A stretch of 64,000 nucleotides of DNA from Daphnia carinata (Eukaryota; Arthropoda; Branchiopoda; Diplostraca; Daphniidae), in the NCBI RefSeq assembly GCF_022539665.2, contig NC_081338.1, positions 4,897,679-4,961,678 on the forward strand, in the 5' to 3' direction. Positions 15,923 through 26,700 of the stretch are shown in pieces; within the stretch, counting starts at the first letter, position 1, and each line of letters begins with the position of its first letter. The translations under genes were made by a program, and so were the position numbers. A model generated the notes under the pieces. That model made no database searches. It had not been told where the DNA came from and worked only from the letters and a program-made list of their open reading frames with translations.

Positions 15923-17718
15923 ATGGAATTTGCACGCATTCTTCTCGTTTTGACGGCATTGGCCGTCATTGGTAATGAAGCAACACCATTTAGGTTCCCA
16001 TTAAGAATTCCAACTTCCTTTAGTTCATGGTTACCGTTTACCTTCAACATCACTAAGGATAACACAGATTTGGGTTCGGTTACCTTAAACATCAAACCAA
16101 GATTGGGAGGAGAAGTACGTAGATTAACTAATTTTCGCTTGATTTTTGTGAAACTAAATCCTTATTTTAGATTCAGACAACCAAAGTAAAACGAGAAGTC
16201 CCAGCTGGAGTAACGAGATTGGATGAAAAGATCGGCCGTCTTAACAGCAAAGAAAATCGTTTGTTTGCCCCGCTTACAGAAAGGTGGGAATTGGGAATAC
16301 CTTCCGGAGCTAGCCTTTCAGCTGGAGCTATTGCATCTTTGGCCGGGATTATATGGACTGTTATTGCAAGTATGTGAAAAATCTAATATTCAATTTTTCT
16401 ATCGAAGTTTTCTCCACAAATGTTTTTCACGATTACAGAAAATATAGAGTATAAGAAGGAACACGGAGAACTTAACGGCAAAGATCCAAAAGACGGAGGA
16501 AAAACGAAGGAAACAGTACATATCGCCCCGCCCGCTTCTTCTTATGGATCATACAATGTTCCATCGTACGGTTCTGACTACAGTCTTCCACCTCATAAGA
16601 AACCGGAAAAAGGATTCGATGCCTTTTTCAAAGGATCTAAAGGCATCAAAGAAATGCAAGCACAAGCCATAAAAGGGCTTTCTAGGCTTGTAGGTCTGAA
16701 GGACTTGAATAAGTTACTACACCCAGATCAGAAACCCAAAAAATTTAAAATGAAGAAAAGACCTATGGAACAGCAATACTACGAACAACCTGTATACCAC
16801 CAACCTTCCTACACCCCACAAGAATATTTGCCACAGCCGCAATACGAACCTTACCCAGCATACGCCCCTCCTCCAGAAGCTCCGGCTTATGCTCCCCCCT
16901 CAGAATATGTACCAGCTCCTGTTTACAATCCAGCACCTGAACCAGCTCCTATGTACGCACCTGAACCAGCCCCAGTCTACGCCCCTGCACCTGAACCAGC
17001 GCATGCTTATGCACGTGAGCAAGCTCCCGCACCTGAACCAGTACCGGTGTACGCTCCTCCTCCAGCTGAGGCCACTGCTGAAATCAACGCCCTAGTTTCT
17101 CCACCGCACGAACCGCCTGCACAATATTCTCCCACAAATAATTTCCCCAATACATTTCCTATGATCGCACCTTCTTCGCGAGAAATCTCTTCACAAAGTA
17201 ACGCTCAAACATGGAACGAAACTCCCGATCCAGCTCACCAACCCGATGTATCTTCCCTTGAACAGAAGCAACCCGCATCTGATCCTGCCTCAGTTCCAGT
17301 TGCACTATTTCATATGATCCCTACGCAAACCGCGCCAACATTCATTTCGATTCAAACTAGCGGTTTCTTGCCAATATACCCTTCTCCTGTTGATCCCTTA
17401 CCTTTTATGCCATCAGCTAATCACGAAGAAACGGCACAATGGCCAGCAACAGCCGGTGACGTACCTTCATTTGGTGTTCCTCCTTCATTAACACCTTTGT
17501 CTCCTCATCCTCCCAGAAGCGCACGAATTGAAGATTCCGAACCCGTAGATCCAACTCTATCCGTGACCGAAGTTAGTAACTTGGAGGTTAGCGAGCCATC
17601 TGACGATACCGAGGTTGATGAGTTGATGCAATCCGAAGCGGAAGATAGTCTTGAGCCAGCTGAGCCCTGGACAACTCCTGCATCCATTGTTAGCAACAGC
17701 TCAAGCTCTTCTATGTAA
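15923..17718 (+). CDS. Orphan secreted or membrane protein with proline/alanine/tyrosine-rich repeats
   Basis: I do not recognise this protein. Three exons, 15923-16114, 16171-16369 and 16439-17718, join in frame to give 556 residues. Seen: a signal peptide (ARILLVLTALAVIG); a short luminal region with one N-glycosylation sequon (FNIT); a dibasic site (KVKRE); a hydrophobic stretch at about residues 107-130 (SGASLSAGAIASLAGIIWTV) that could be a membrane span; then a lysine-rich segment and a long disordered region. Between about 16770 and 17080 this contains irregular repeats of YAP, APEPAP and PVYAP type, reminiscent of YxP-rich structural, cuticular or adhesive proteins. The C-terminus is acidic and serine-rich. 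Low-complexity content makes homology by eye unreliable. Expression in an exocrine or cuticular tissue would be a reasonable guess only. Confidence 0.75.
16770..17080 (+). repeat. Imperfect coding repeats, YAP / APEP(A/V)P units
   Basis: Inside the proline-rich gene, units such as YAPPPEAPAYAPPSEYVPAP, APEPAPMYAPEPAPVYAPAP and later degenerate copies repeat with variable spacing, as in slippage-expanded structural proteins. Confidence 0.7.
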
Positions 17719-18461
17719 CTTAACGTAAATCTTATTAGATCCATGACTCTGAAAACTGCAAAAAATAAGTAATTATTAAGTTATTTATTCTATTTGCAAT
17801 TAAGAGTTAGAGCACCTTACAATCTTAGCAGTTTCATGTGTTTGGCTGGGCTTCCAATACATCTAATATGCAAAGAAAATGTTATTACTTTATTCCGTTC
17901 ACCAAAATTCAGCCAAGAGTGAAATTACCTGTTTAATAAACAGAAGATATTCCCTCCAAAATTAATGAGGCATCCATTAACTTTTGATTACGACTCGTTT
18001 CCAAATTCGGAATGCGTAAAAAATTCGAAAGCTATTTGTGAACTGCCTAGACTTAGGCATTTTTTTTAATTTCCGAATTGCAACCCGGAAAAAGGAACTT
18101 GTTGGTCGAATGTCACTGGGTTACAAACGTCAGTCTAGAACGCCGTTATCTGCGCGACGAAGAGCGAAGACACGCAATGCATCTAAATCGTATCCCAGAG
18201 CTTACTGACCCGGCGATCATCACCCATACGTGATTAAGAGAGGCTGGTTAATTCCAGTCCTTCCTCAAACCGGAAAACTATTCAACTGTGCTTCGTGGGG
18301 ATTAACACCATTGCAGGATGTAATGCCAGGCATTCGGTTTTGAACATCCAAGACGAAGGAAACAATAGACTTTGGCTCTCCTGGCTTCAACTTTTGTAAA
18401 AAAAAATTCACTTAGGAAAAATTTTGCTCGTATACCTGTGGGCTTTCTTGGTTGCGGTAAA
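17719..18461. other. Intergenic
   Basis: About 740 bases between two plus-strand genes. No ATG-initiated frame of note. An in-frame upstream extension of the next gene from about 18372 has no ATG, only a TTG. It probably holds the 3' UTR of the proline-rich gene and the promoter of the 92-residue gene. Confidence 0.4.
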
Positions 18462-18813
18462 ATGGATACAGCTCTTAGCGAAACCAATCGCAAATTAGAA
18501 GAAAATGGCACGATTTGGGATAATGTCGGCAACTATGTGGCTATCCTAGGTATCACCTACTTCTTCGTAACCATCCTCCAGGTTTTAACGCGTAAGTTCA
18601 AATCAATTACTGTTCTATCAGATAAATAAAAACATTAACTTCAAATCATTTGCTTCTTCTTTAGTGGTGTGGGAGGCGCAGGGAAAGACTGCCAAATCAA
18701 CTAAATCCGCTACTGCAAGGGAAGAAATTGCAGAACAACAGGCAGCCGAAACAACACGGATCTATGAGGCTCTGGAAAAATTGGCTAAAGTGTCCGTGTC
18801 AAACCGTTCTTAA
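18462..18813 (+). CDS. Orphan 92-residue single-pass membrane protein
   Basis: Not recognised. Exons 18462-18591 and 18665-18813 join in phase 1 to give 92 residues starting MDTALSETNRKLEENGTIW. One hydrophobic segment (NYVAILGITYFFVTILQVLTLVW in part) spans about residues 25-48 and crosses the intron. The remainder is a charged, helical, coiled-coil-like tail (REEIAEQQAAETTRIYEALEKL) without signal peptide, so it is likely tail- or signal-anchored. Intron sites are good (GTAAGT and TTCTTCTTTAG). Its stop is only 135 bases from the convergent stop of mL65, whose polyadenylation signal lies in between. Small size and amphipathic tail resemble organelle-membrane accessory proteins, but that is only an impression. 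Confidence 0.7.
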
Positions 18814-18883
18814 TCCCATGCTTATTATCATTGCTCCTTGTTAATACATCTATTTAAATTCACAGTTTGATCTAAGAAATGTC

Positions 18884-18889
18884 TTTATT
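18884..18889 (-). terminator. Polyadenylation signal of mL65/MRPS30
   Basis: AATAAA on the minus strand, about 60 bases beyond the mL65 stop, within the 135-bp gap between convergent genes. Confidence 0.6.
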
Positions 18890-18948
18890 AGCCAGAGAGT
18901 TACTTGATGTTTTATACCAATCGTTGTTGCTCCCGTAATGAATATGAC

Positions 18949-20966
18949 CTAGAGTTTGATAGACGGCTGAACTGGTAGTCTTCCTCGCCTTGACTTTTTG
19001 GGTGGATTTTGCAATGCCTTGGGCACATAAGGTGGAATAAATTCGTCCAATCGTCGCATACCTGGAGCTTTGCCTCCGATTTCAAAGAACCGCACCTTTT
19101 TCTCCATTGGCCGCATTTTATGATCAATCTAAAAAAAAAAAAAAACAATTAAGGCCATCATAGCCTATTAATCGAACAATGTTTAAAGAACTTACTTTGT
19201 AAATTTTTTCCCAATGGTAAATTTCGTCTTTCAGTACATGGCGTGGTCGATTGGTGTACAGGTATTTGAAATTTGTTTCTATTTTTTGACGCCTGGCGGT
19301 ATCGCTTACGTTACTAATGTACAATTCGGGGCTCAAGTACGGTCGTAGGTTCACTTGAGGCTCAGCTGGTTTGATCAGGTAGAACTTAATCAAAGATTTA
19401 AGAACGTCATCATTGAATCCTACAAAAAACGGGATGAAAACTTTACGTTGTTGATGCATTGCGTCTGTTTTTTTCATACCTTTAACCTGTCCACTTTCTA
19501 TAACATCAAAGAGCTTCATTTCATTAGTGCTAAAGCACACATTGCGGTGAGGATTGATAGGGCCAGAATGCTTGCCATAAAGAGCGCAAGTATTCAGCTG
19601 ATACGCAGAAAATGAATAGTACTGTCCGTTGGTGATGATAGTTTGTGTGCTGATTGGATACGTTAATTCAGTGTAGGGTCCAAAACCTTTGAAATATATC
19701 ACAGTAATATAAAAGTAGCAGAAAAGTAAAAGAACGAGTTACCTAAATAACAAGCTTGTGATAAAGTCCAGGCAAAGGAATGGAGAATAGCTTGAACATG
19801 TAATGCCTCTTGATGGTCGGAGGTTGTTAACTGTTCGTCCCGTTGTTTCAGATAACCACGAGATAAATAGGATAGATACCCATGTTGAGCTTCTGTGCCC
19901 GGCCAGAATCCTGAGGGGAATCCGGTCGTTATTACTGAATACCTATGTTATTTAAGACTAAGTTACCTGGCACGTTTGTCGCACGGCAATGCTTGTATTT
20001 ATATCCCATGACGCGTGGATCCAAGTTCCAACTAGGAATGCTCCCCTCCGTACTAAGGCCACTGTTTCTATCAAGTAACTGAGGAAGGGGTTTTGAATGC
20101 CTCAGATTCAGGCATGGGGATCCATAATATTGAATAGGCCTGGGAAATTTCATTTTAACAGATGAGCCACTAAAGTTGATTATTCAAATTAATTGTTTCA
20201 CCTGTCAATGGGTTCATCAACTTTGATTTTTTCATTTAATTTATCATTTTCACGGACTTTTCTTAGCAATTTGTCTGGCTCAATTCCTCCTAGTGACCAA
20301 AATGCTTCCAACCGTGGCTTTAAATCAATGTCAGTCAATTGAAGTTCATTATTTAATGGACTGAGAACAGTGACTAGCATTCTATTCAGCAATGGTATGA
20401 AATTCCTTGAAAATCTATCCTCTTCAGTTGCCAATGTGTTTGTTTCTCCACGTCGGTTAGTTCTGTATGAAAACAATCATAAAAACTAGTCTACATGCAT
20501 ATTTCTTGGGTACATACCTTTGTTCAACATATTCAAACTCTTGAAGAAGCAAATCATTCAATTTCTCTTTGACAACAGGAATAGACTTTGTTGCAATCTC
20601 ATCTACATCATTATAGATTGATGGCAGTTCATTCGTGAGGCAAGTCCTAGTGGCAAACTGGGTGAATGGTAGGGCATCATATGAAACAACTCGTTCTTTT
20701 AGATGGCAAGCCCACCATCCATAGTATTTGGGTGCATTAAGCTCCAATAGCTTTTCTTCAACCGTTTCTAATTCAGTAATCTTCTTAGCAACTGCTTCAA
20801 CTTTTCTCTCCCTGACTGCTTCATAACTCAAGTCTAAAATTGGAGGATACACAGGTTTACTTTCATATTCACTTTCACTAGGTTGAAAATAGCTCGATAT
20901 TCTTCTACATTGCGAGATCAAAGTTCTTTTGGTAGCTTCATTAGCTACCGATAGTTTGTAAGCCAT
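18949..20966 (-). CDS. mRpS30: Mitochondrial ribosomal protein mL65 (MRPS30, PDCD9)
   Basis: Metazoan-specific protein of the mitochondrial large ribosomal subunit, despite its S30 name. ATG at 20966 (MAYKLSVANEATKRT); about seven exons; stop TAG at 18949. Landmarks include ELNAPKYYGWWACHLKERVV, GETNTLATEEDRFSRNFIPL, PRVMGYKYKHCRATNVPG, FWPGTEAQHGYLSYLSRGYL, NVCFSTNEMKLFDVIESG and the C-terminal MRRLDEFIPPYVPKALQNPP. These resemble the family throughout, with a diverged N-terminus expected of an import sequence. The final exon begins after a 15-base T run at about 19130 and must be read in the frame ending RGRLPVQPSIKL. The start is head-to-head with MEIOB, 447 bases away, suggesting a shared promoter region. 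Confidence 0.82.
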
Positions 20967-21413
20967 ATTTCAAAATTGTCGGTGTGCCACAAGATTCACA
21001 CGAGCAGGGCTGGTACCCACATGTAAACAGAAAGAAAATGGTCAGCTGCGGGACTACATTGGATTTTATAATTCTTAAAATTGTAACAGTTCAAACTAAA
21101 AGTTGCCACAATGTTTTGTATATTTTCTTATATTTAAATATTAGCTTTTTTCATTTTAAAAAATTCATCAAGATATAAATAAAATATTTTACGAAGGAAT
21201 ATGTGAGCAACGCTGTAGTGGCGGTGTTCTATTCAATTCGAACATCGTTTTCGTCGCGTACACTCAGTCGTACTACATTTCTTTCGCACCACATGGTTTG
21301 CTGAGTCTTCCACTCACTTCTTAACTTACCATAAAAAATTAGGGTGTAGCTTTAGTAAAGTCATAGTTCTAGCTTCCGAAACAGTCCTATATTATTGCAA
21401 GTTATAAGCTAAT
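20967..21413. promoter_or_regulatory. Bidirectional promoter region, mRpS30 / MEIOB
   Basis: Only 447 bases separate the start codons of two divergently transcribed genes, so both promoters must lie here. No TATA box is obvious; the left part is A/T-rich, the right part (21220-21290) contains CG-containing words. Confidence 0.55.
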
Positions 21414-23351
21414 ATGGAAGATTACTTGCCAATTTCTTGCTTAAGGCCAGATTCGAATTTCAAGTTTTTCGTTATCGGCGTCATAATAGCTGCTGAACGA
21501 CCGAAAGCAACTCCATCAAAATATGGTTGTAGCTCAATTTCAACACCTAATTTATCGTGATTAATTCTAAAACCTGCTTTCCGACTCGATCACCCAAACA
21601 GCCACCACTGCTGCCACCAAAAGATACGTTTTCTCTTTTACAATATGTGACGAACACGGAGAATCGATCAATGTTAGCTGTTGGGGCACTGTCGATTACG
21701 TCATGCCGTTATCCGACTTGTGTTTCATCGGGGCTCGTGGTAATACAATTATTCTTGTTGAACCCAACCAACAACGATAAAATTATTATTTTTTTTTTCT
21801 AGTAAAAATATCCAACCCACGCGTAACCGTTACTGAGGAGAAAAACTTGGGATATTTGCCCGAGGTTACCAGGTGATTTATCTCTGTGTCTTTTTTAGTT
21901 TAACATGCCTCTACCTTATTGATGACGACTTAGTGCCTACCAACTACATTTGGATGCGCAAAATTCTTCATGCTTAACCACCTGCGACCTCAGCCATGAT
22001 TGTTCCATCGCTGACGCCCTTGAATTTGCCTTTCACACTCCGCCACCACAGAAGTATTCATCCAAGAAGGTCCGTATACGCGATTTGATGTTAGATCCAG
22101 GTTACTGTGAGGGAGATTTCGTTAATCTGGTGGCTGTGGTACTTGAGGTAAAAGTGTGTTACAAATCTACAAAATTACCATTTTCATGTTTGATTTGATG
22201 TTTGATTTTTTTTCCGTACAGGTAGGTCCCATTTTGGATTTCAAGATCAAAGATCGAAAAGTTTGTCGACAAGAAGTCAAATTCGTGGACCAGTCGGACA
22301 AGGAATTTTACGTTAACTTGGTTCTGTGGGATTCAGTTTCTCAAGTATTCACCCTGGAATGGAAAGCTGGTGCTACTGGTAATGGCGTACAGTAAAAAAA
22401 ATAAGTTGATTTAAATATTATGTTCACATTTTTCCTGCTTAAGTCGTCCAATTGACTAACGTGAAGTTACAAGTGGATAAGAACACAAACAGAAGATTTT
22501 TATGTACCACATCCCGTAGTATTCTCACCATAGATCCGAATACGGACGAAGGTCATCAATTGGCCAACTATGCTATGGAACTGGATTTGCGGACACTGCT
22601 AATTCTTTTTCAACAAGAAAGACTGCCTGAACAATTTTTCCGTAAGTACTTTTTTAACCACAATACGATTTAACACAATGAAAATACCTCGGTTTGCTGT
22701 GAAGGCAACAAAGCCATCAAACAAGCAAATGTTGCTGCTCTTGGTAATTTCATTAGCCGAATAAGCCCAGGTGGCCGTGAACAAGCTGTTCTTCATAACG
22801 TTATGATTATGACCTTTAATTTGGAACGTGGAATCAGTGCAAAGTGGTAAATTAATTATATTAGCCATAATCCTTTGCTGTTTGTGTGATATTTATATGT
22901 CATAGCGGCCTTTGTGGAAGACGCAGTGGATATATCGACATGGATTCTCCGTTGACCCCGATGTGTTTCAACGAAACATGTCGAAATAAAGAACCCCAGC
23001 ATCAGCTATACTTTGATTTCAGTATTTGCATCGGTGATGCAACCGGAGCAATGAAACGACTACGAATAACTGGCGATTTTGCTGTGAAAATACTAGGACA
23101 GGTCACGTATTAAAACATAGCAACTAATAAACCCAAGTGCTTACTTTTCAAACTATTAACAACTGAATTTTTTGCTTACTTTGTTATAGCCGGAGATGCT
23201 TTTATCAATGTCAGCTGATGAGAGGGCAGAATTGGTAAATCGTTTTTGGTTCGAGTACTTTGAGATTGGAATTCTGATAGAGCACCGTCACAATGGAACC
23301 AAAGAACTGAACGTCATTCACTTGGAACCCATTACCTTTCTGATGCCTTGA
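21414..23351 (+). CDS. MEIOB: MEIOB-like meiosis-specific OB-fold protein
   Basis: RPA1-related single-strand DNA-binding protein; with SPATA22 it supports meiotic recombination intermediates in vertebrates. ATG at 21414 (MEDYLPISCLRPDSNFKFF), stop TGA at 23349. Exon 2 encodes KRYVFSFTICDEHGESIN followed by CWGTVDYVMPLSD, aligning by eye with the first OB fold of human MEIOB. Later exons give RIRDLMLDPGYCEGDFVNLV, KVCRQEVKFVDQSDKEFYV, TNVKLQVDKNTNRRFLCTT and a zinc-binding-like segment CGLCGRR...CFNETCRNK inside the third OB fold, as in RPA1/MEIOB. About eight exons with introns near 60-80 bp. The junction between exons 1 and 2 (about 21524 to 21594) is the least certain. RPA1 itself is longer and would not share the first-OB pattern. 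Confidence 0.82.
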
Positions 23352-23707
23352 CACCATTGCCAAATGTTTCATGGTTTTTTTTTTCCATTCTCAGAGTTTG
23401 AACAATTTTGATTTAAGTTAGCTCACTACTAATTCTAAAAGTTAAAGAGATAAAAGTCTTCTTTTAAACTTTCCCAACAATAACAAATACATTTTTTTGA
23501 AGGGTCATCTAGCTTTAGCAATCGTTATAAGAAGCCACGATCCACCAAAAGCCACGAACAAGATGATTAAAACAGTAAAGGCGTAATAGAGTTTGACATT
23601 AGGCGAGTGTGTAACCTGCAAAACGTAAAACTAAGACTAACACAAATTAGAACACAAAAAGCAAGTTCAAAGCAGCTGTACAATCAATCGAGGAGCGTGC
23701 CTTTCTT
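23352..23707. other. Gap between convergent MEIOB and TRPA genes, with a possible minus-strand exon
   Basis: The 356 bases hold 3' UTR sequence and a candidate minus-strand exon at 23505-23615, listed separately. Nothing else recognised. Confidence 0.4.
23505..23615 (-). other. Candidate alternative 3' exon encoding a 36-residue membrane-spanning C-terminus
   Basis: On the minus strand a clean acceptor (TTTTGCAG) is followed in phase 0 by 36 codons and TGA. The peptide has a polar start VTHSPNVK, one strongly hydrophobic helix (LYYAFTVLIILFVAFGGSWL) and a basic end AKAR. No ATG precedes it. The upstream TRPA gene has a phase-0 donor after NPTQ (about 23973), so it could replace that gene's last exon. 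It could also be the last exon of a small membrane-protein gene whose other exons I cannot find, or chance. Confidence 0.35.
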
Positions 23708-26700
23708 TCACGACTGTTGATTGCTACTTTGAAGCAGCTGGAAGAGTTTCGACTGTTGATTTTGCATAAGAAGTAGTGCCGCATGAAGTCTCTCCATTTC
23801 CGCTAGGATCTGGGCGTTGTTCTCTTGTTGTGACCGCTGTTGTCTGTTGTCTTGCACCCGTTGACAAGCACTTTGCACTATCTCCTCATCCAAACGGAAT
23901 TTTTTCATTCGCTATGATTAATAAGTGAGATTATTAGGCATAACATTATCACGGCCATATAACTCAATTTTACCTGAGTAGGATTATCAATTGGCGCGAC
24001 TTGGTTGAAGTTGTTACGACGTGGGTACACAGTGAATGTCTTATTTGGCAGGCACTGATAGAACAACACTGCGCTTTCAGCTCGTATGAAACGACGAAGT
24101 GATTTGCCACGCATGAGGCTGGACAGCGGACTAAAAGACGGGCAATGCCGACGAATAAAGGCGAAGGGCGGCCAATCAACTAGGAAGTGAAACGGATCTC
24201 CCAACAACATGGATTCCAGGTAAGAAATTAACTCAACTCTTGAGACATAGCCAATGGTCTCGGCCTAAGAAAAATTACACAAAATTCATTAATAAATTCG
24301 ATTAGGTGATTGATCGATACCAAGATACCTTGCTTTGTATGGATTGGGTATCGCTCACAGCCATACCGTTAAGTAAATTCAAAAGAACAATCGTGATGAG
24401 AAAGAGAAAGGCCAAAAAGATGATCCTACTGACAAAAGGACTGGCATCGAAAGGCAGGTCGCCATACTCCAGTTCACCCGACATCATGGCAACAACTTTG
24501 AGCAGCGAAACGGGAATACTTGCAAAAGCTGTTTCTTTCACTTCTTTGCCATCCACAGGAGCCACAGCGTCGCTACCAAAGACGACGAAAAAGCTCAAAC
24601 CGAAGCCAATCAACAGGACGGAATACCAGAGAAGTAATCGCAGGAACGTTAGCGACACAGTCGTAAACATGGTAATGAAAATGGAGAGCTGTGGATGCCG
24701 GCCAAGTAGAAGTAAACCTTCCGTCCATGCTAACAAGACTGCGATGGCGGAAACATGACGCCAGGGATCTGGATTTTCCCAATGTGCCAATACTGTAACA
24801 GTGCATCCAATCATCACCAATTCAATGTAATTTTCAGGACTGAAAAGGTAACGAAGTGGGGCGATGCCCAGCTGGAACAACTCCCGAATCAGAAGAATAG
24901 TCATGAATAAGGTCAGCACACACCACAAGATTGCCAATGGTATCTATAATTTATAATTTTTACAAACATTAGTGAAAGTAAAAACTAGGACTTGAACTGA
25001 TTTATCGTGATTACCCGTTTGGCCTCAGGTTCGTAGCTCGAATAGAGTAGCAAAATGTAGGTGGATAGAACAAGCATAGTCAGTGTGTAAAGCAGGACGT
25101 TGACGTAGTAAAAGATGCGGATATTGTGCCATTTAAGCATAAGGAAGCTGGTGATTAACGGATGCTTAAGTAAATACTGGTGCTTCGTTGAAGTACTTAA
25201 ATGCCACAGAGCTTCGCATTCGGGAAATATTTTCTCCTCTTCTGCAGAAATTCGATAAACGCAAGAATAAAGAAAACGTTTAATCATTAGCAATGATAAG
25301 CTACCTTGGGTATTATGAAGGCTTATTGTTTCAACCGCATCATTATGGTTCGTAAACGTTATGCCCGTCTCTGACGGTTGTAACTGTTGGGGAGGGTGCG
25401 GCATAGGCCTTGGAGGTGCTAGTAAAGAATAATCAAATGTGATGCTAAAGTTTTGTGATGAGACATCTTCTCCATCTTTTGCTCGGATGCACGAATCGAG
25501 GAAAAATTCCAACGTCGATGGCATTATCCTCTTGACAGCTGTCTCTCCAAGATGATTTTTAATACCCAAGTTCGCTCCGCTGCTCAATAACTGCAGCACC
25601 GCATCCTCCACGCCTGCAACAATAATCGATGAATCAACAAAGTCCTTCCATAAGATTCAATGGAAAGCCGTAGCAAATGCGATCAATATGACTTTGTTAC
25701 TATTGGGAAAGGCTATCGGGTGGTAAAGCATGACTTGGTATAAAGATGTATGTTTAACGAAGTATATTCCTTTATTACCAGATAGGGCTGCGTAGTGTAG
25801 GGCCGTGTTGCCAACAGCATCCTGGGCATTGACGTTGATGGATGGAATACCGCCCGGGTCGCGCGATGGGGACGACGAGACCAGAATATGAAGACACTGA
25901 ACGTAACGTGCTTTTTCGTCGACGCTGCTTGTTTCGTGCAGTTTTTGTGCTATTTTATGAAGGGCTGTCTGACCCGTATGCACATGATCAACAGCATCCA
26001 GCAGAATGTGAGGATGATACACTAGCATCCTTACAATCTCAGCGTTACCCTAATAAAAGTTGAAAATGCTTAATCAGATCATGCATCATTCATATTGTCA
26101 TGCAGTCATATTCAAGTTATGTACTTACTTTGAGAACTGCTTCCATTAATGCTGGAATGGAGCTCTTGTTGCTAGTTTGATTTGGATCAACTCTAGCTGC
26201 CAAAAGAGAAGACACTGCCCAAGGTATCTGCCATTTACATCTGAAAACATTACAGATTTCATTAAATAGAGCATGTTAATAAGATTTCTCAGATGTATTT
26301 TTACTTACGCGTATTGAAGGAGGGTGGGATTGTGCTCTGATGTTGATGTGCTCAAATTCACGCTGGTGCCGACACCACCTGCAACCAAATTAATTGTTTT
26401 TTCTTACACACTGACAATGACCTCTGTTTGTGATCCTCATTGTAAAAAAGATTACAGGAATTCAAAATTACATTCAACAAAAGGGGTTCACCAATTTAAC
26501 TCACTCTAAAGTTATTTGACTTTTAAAATGGCGAACAACAGTATAATAATAGGCTATTGTTAAAGTTAAGCAGTGATCTCATCGTCTGCATTTTGATGAT
26601 CCGTATCTGATGGATAATGACAGACTAGGTTCTTTTCTTTTCGGTGTAATATAGAGTACCTGCTTGAACAGTGTCTAAAAGAGATTGAAAACGCTCCTGG

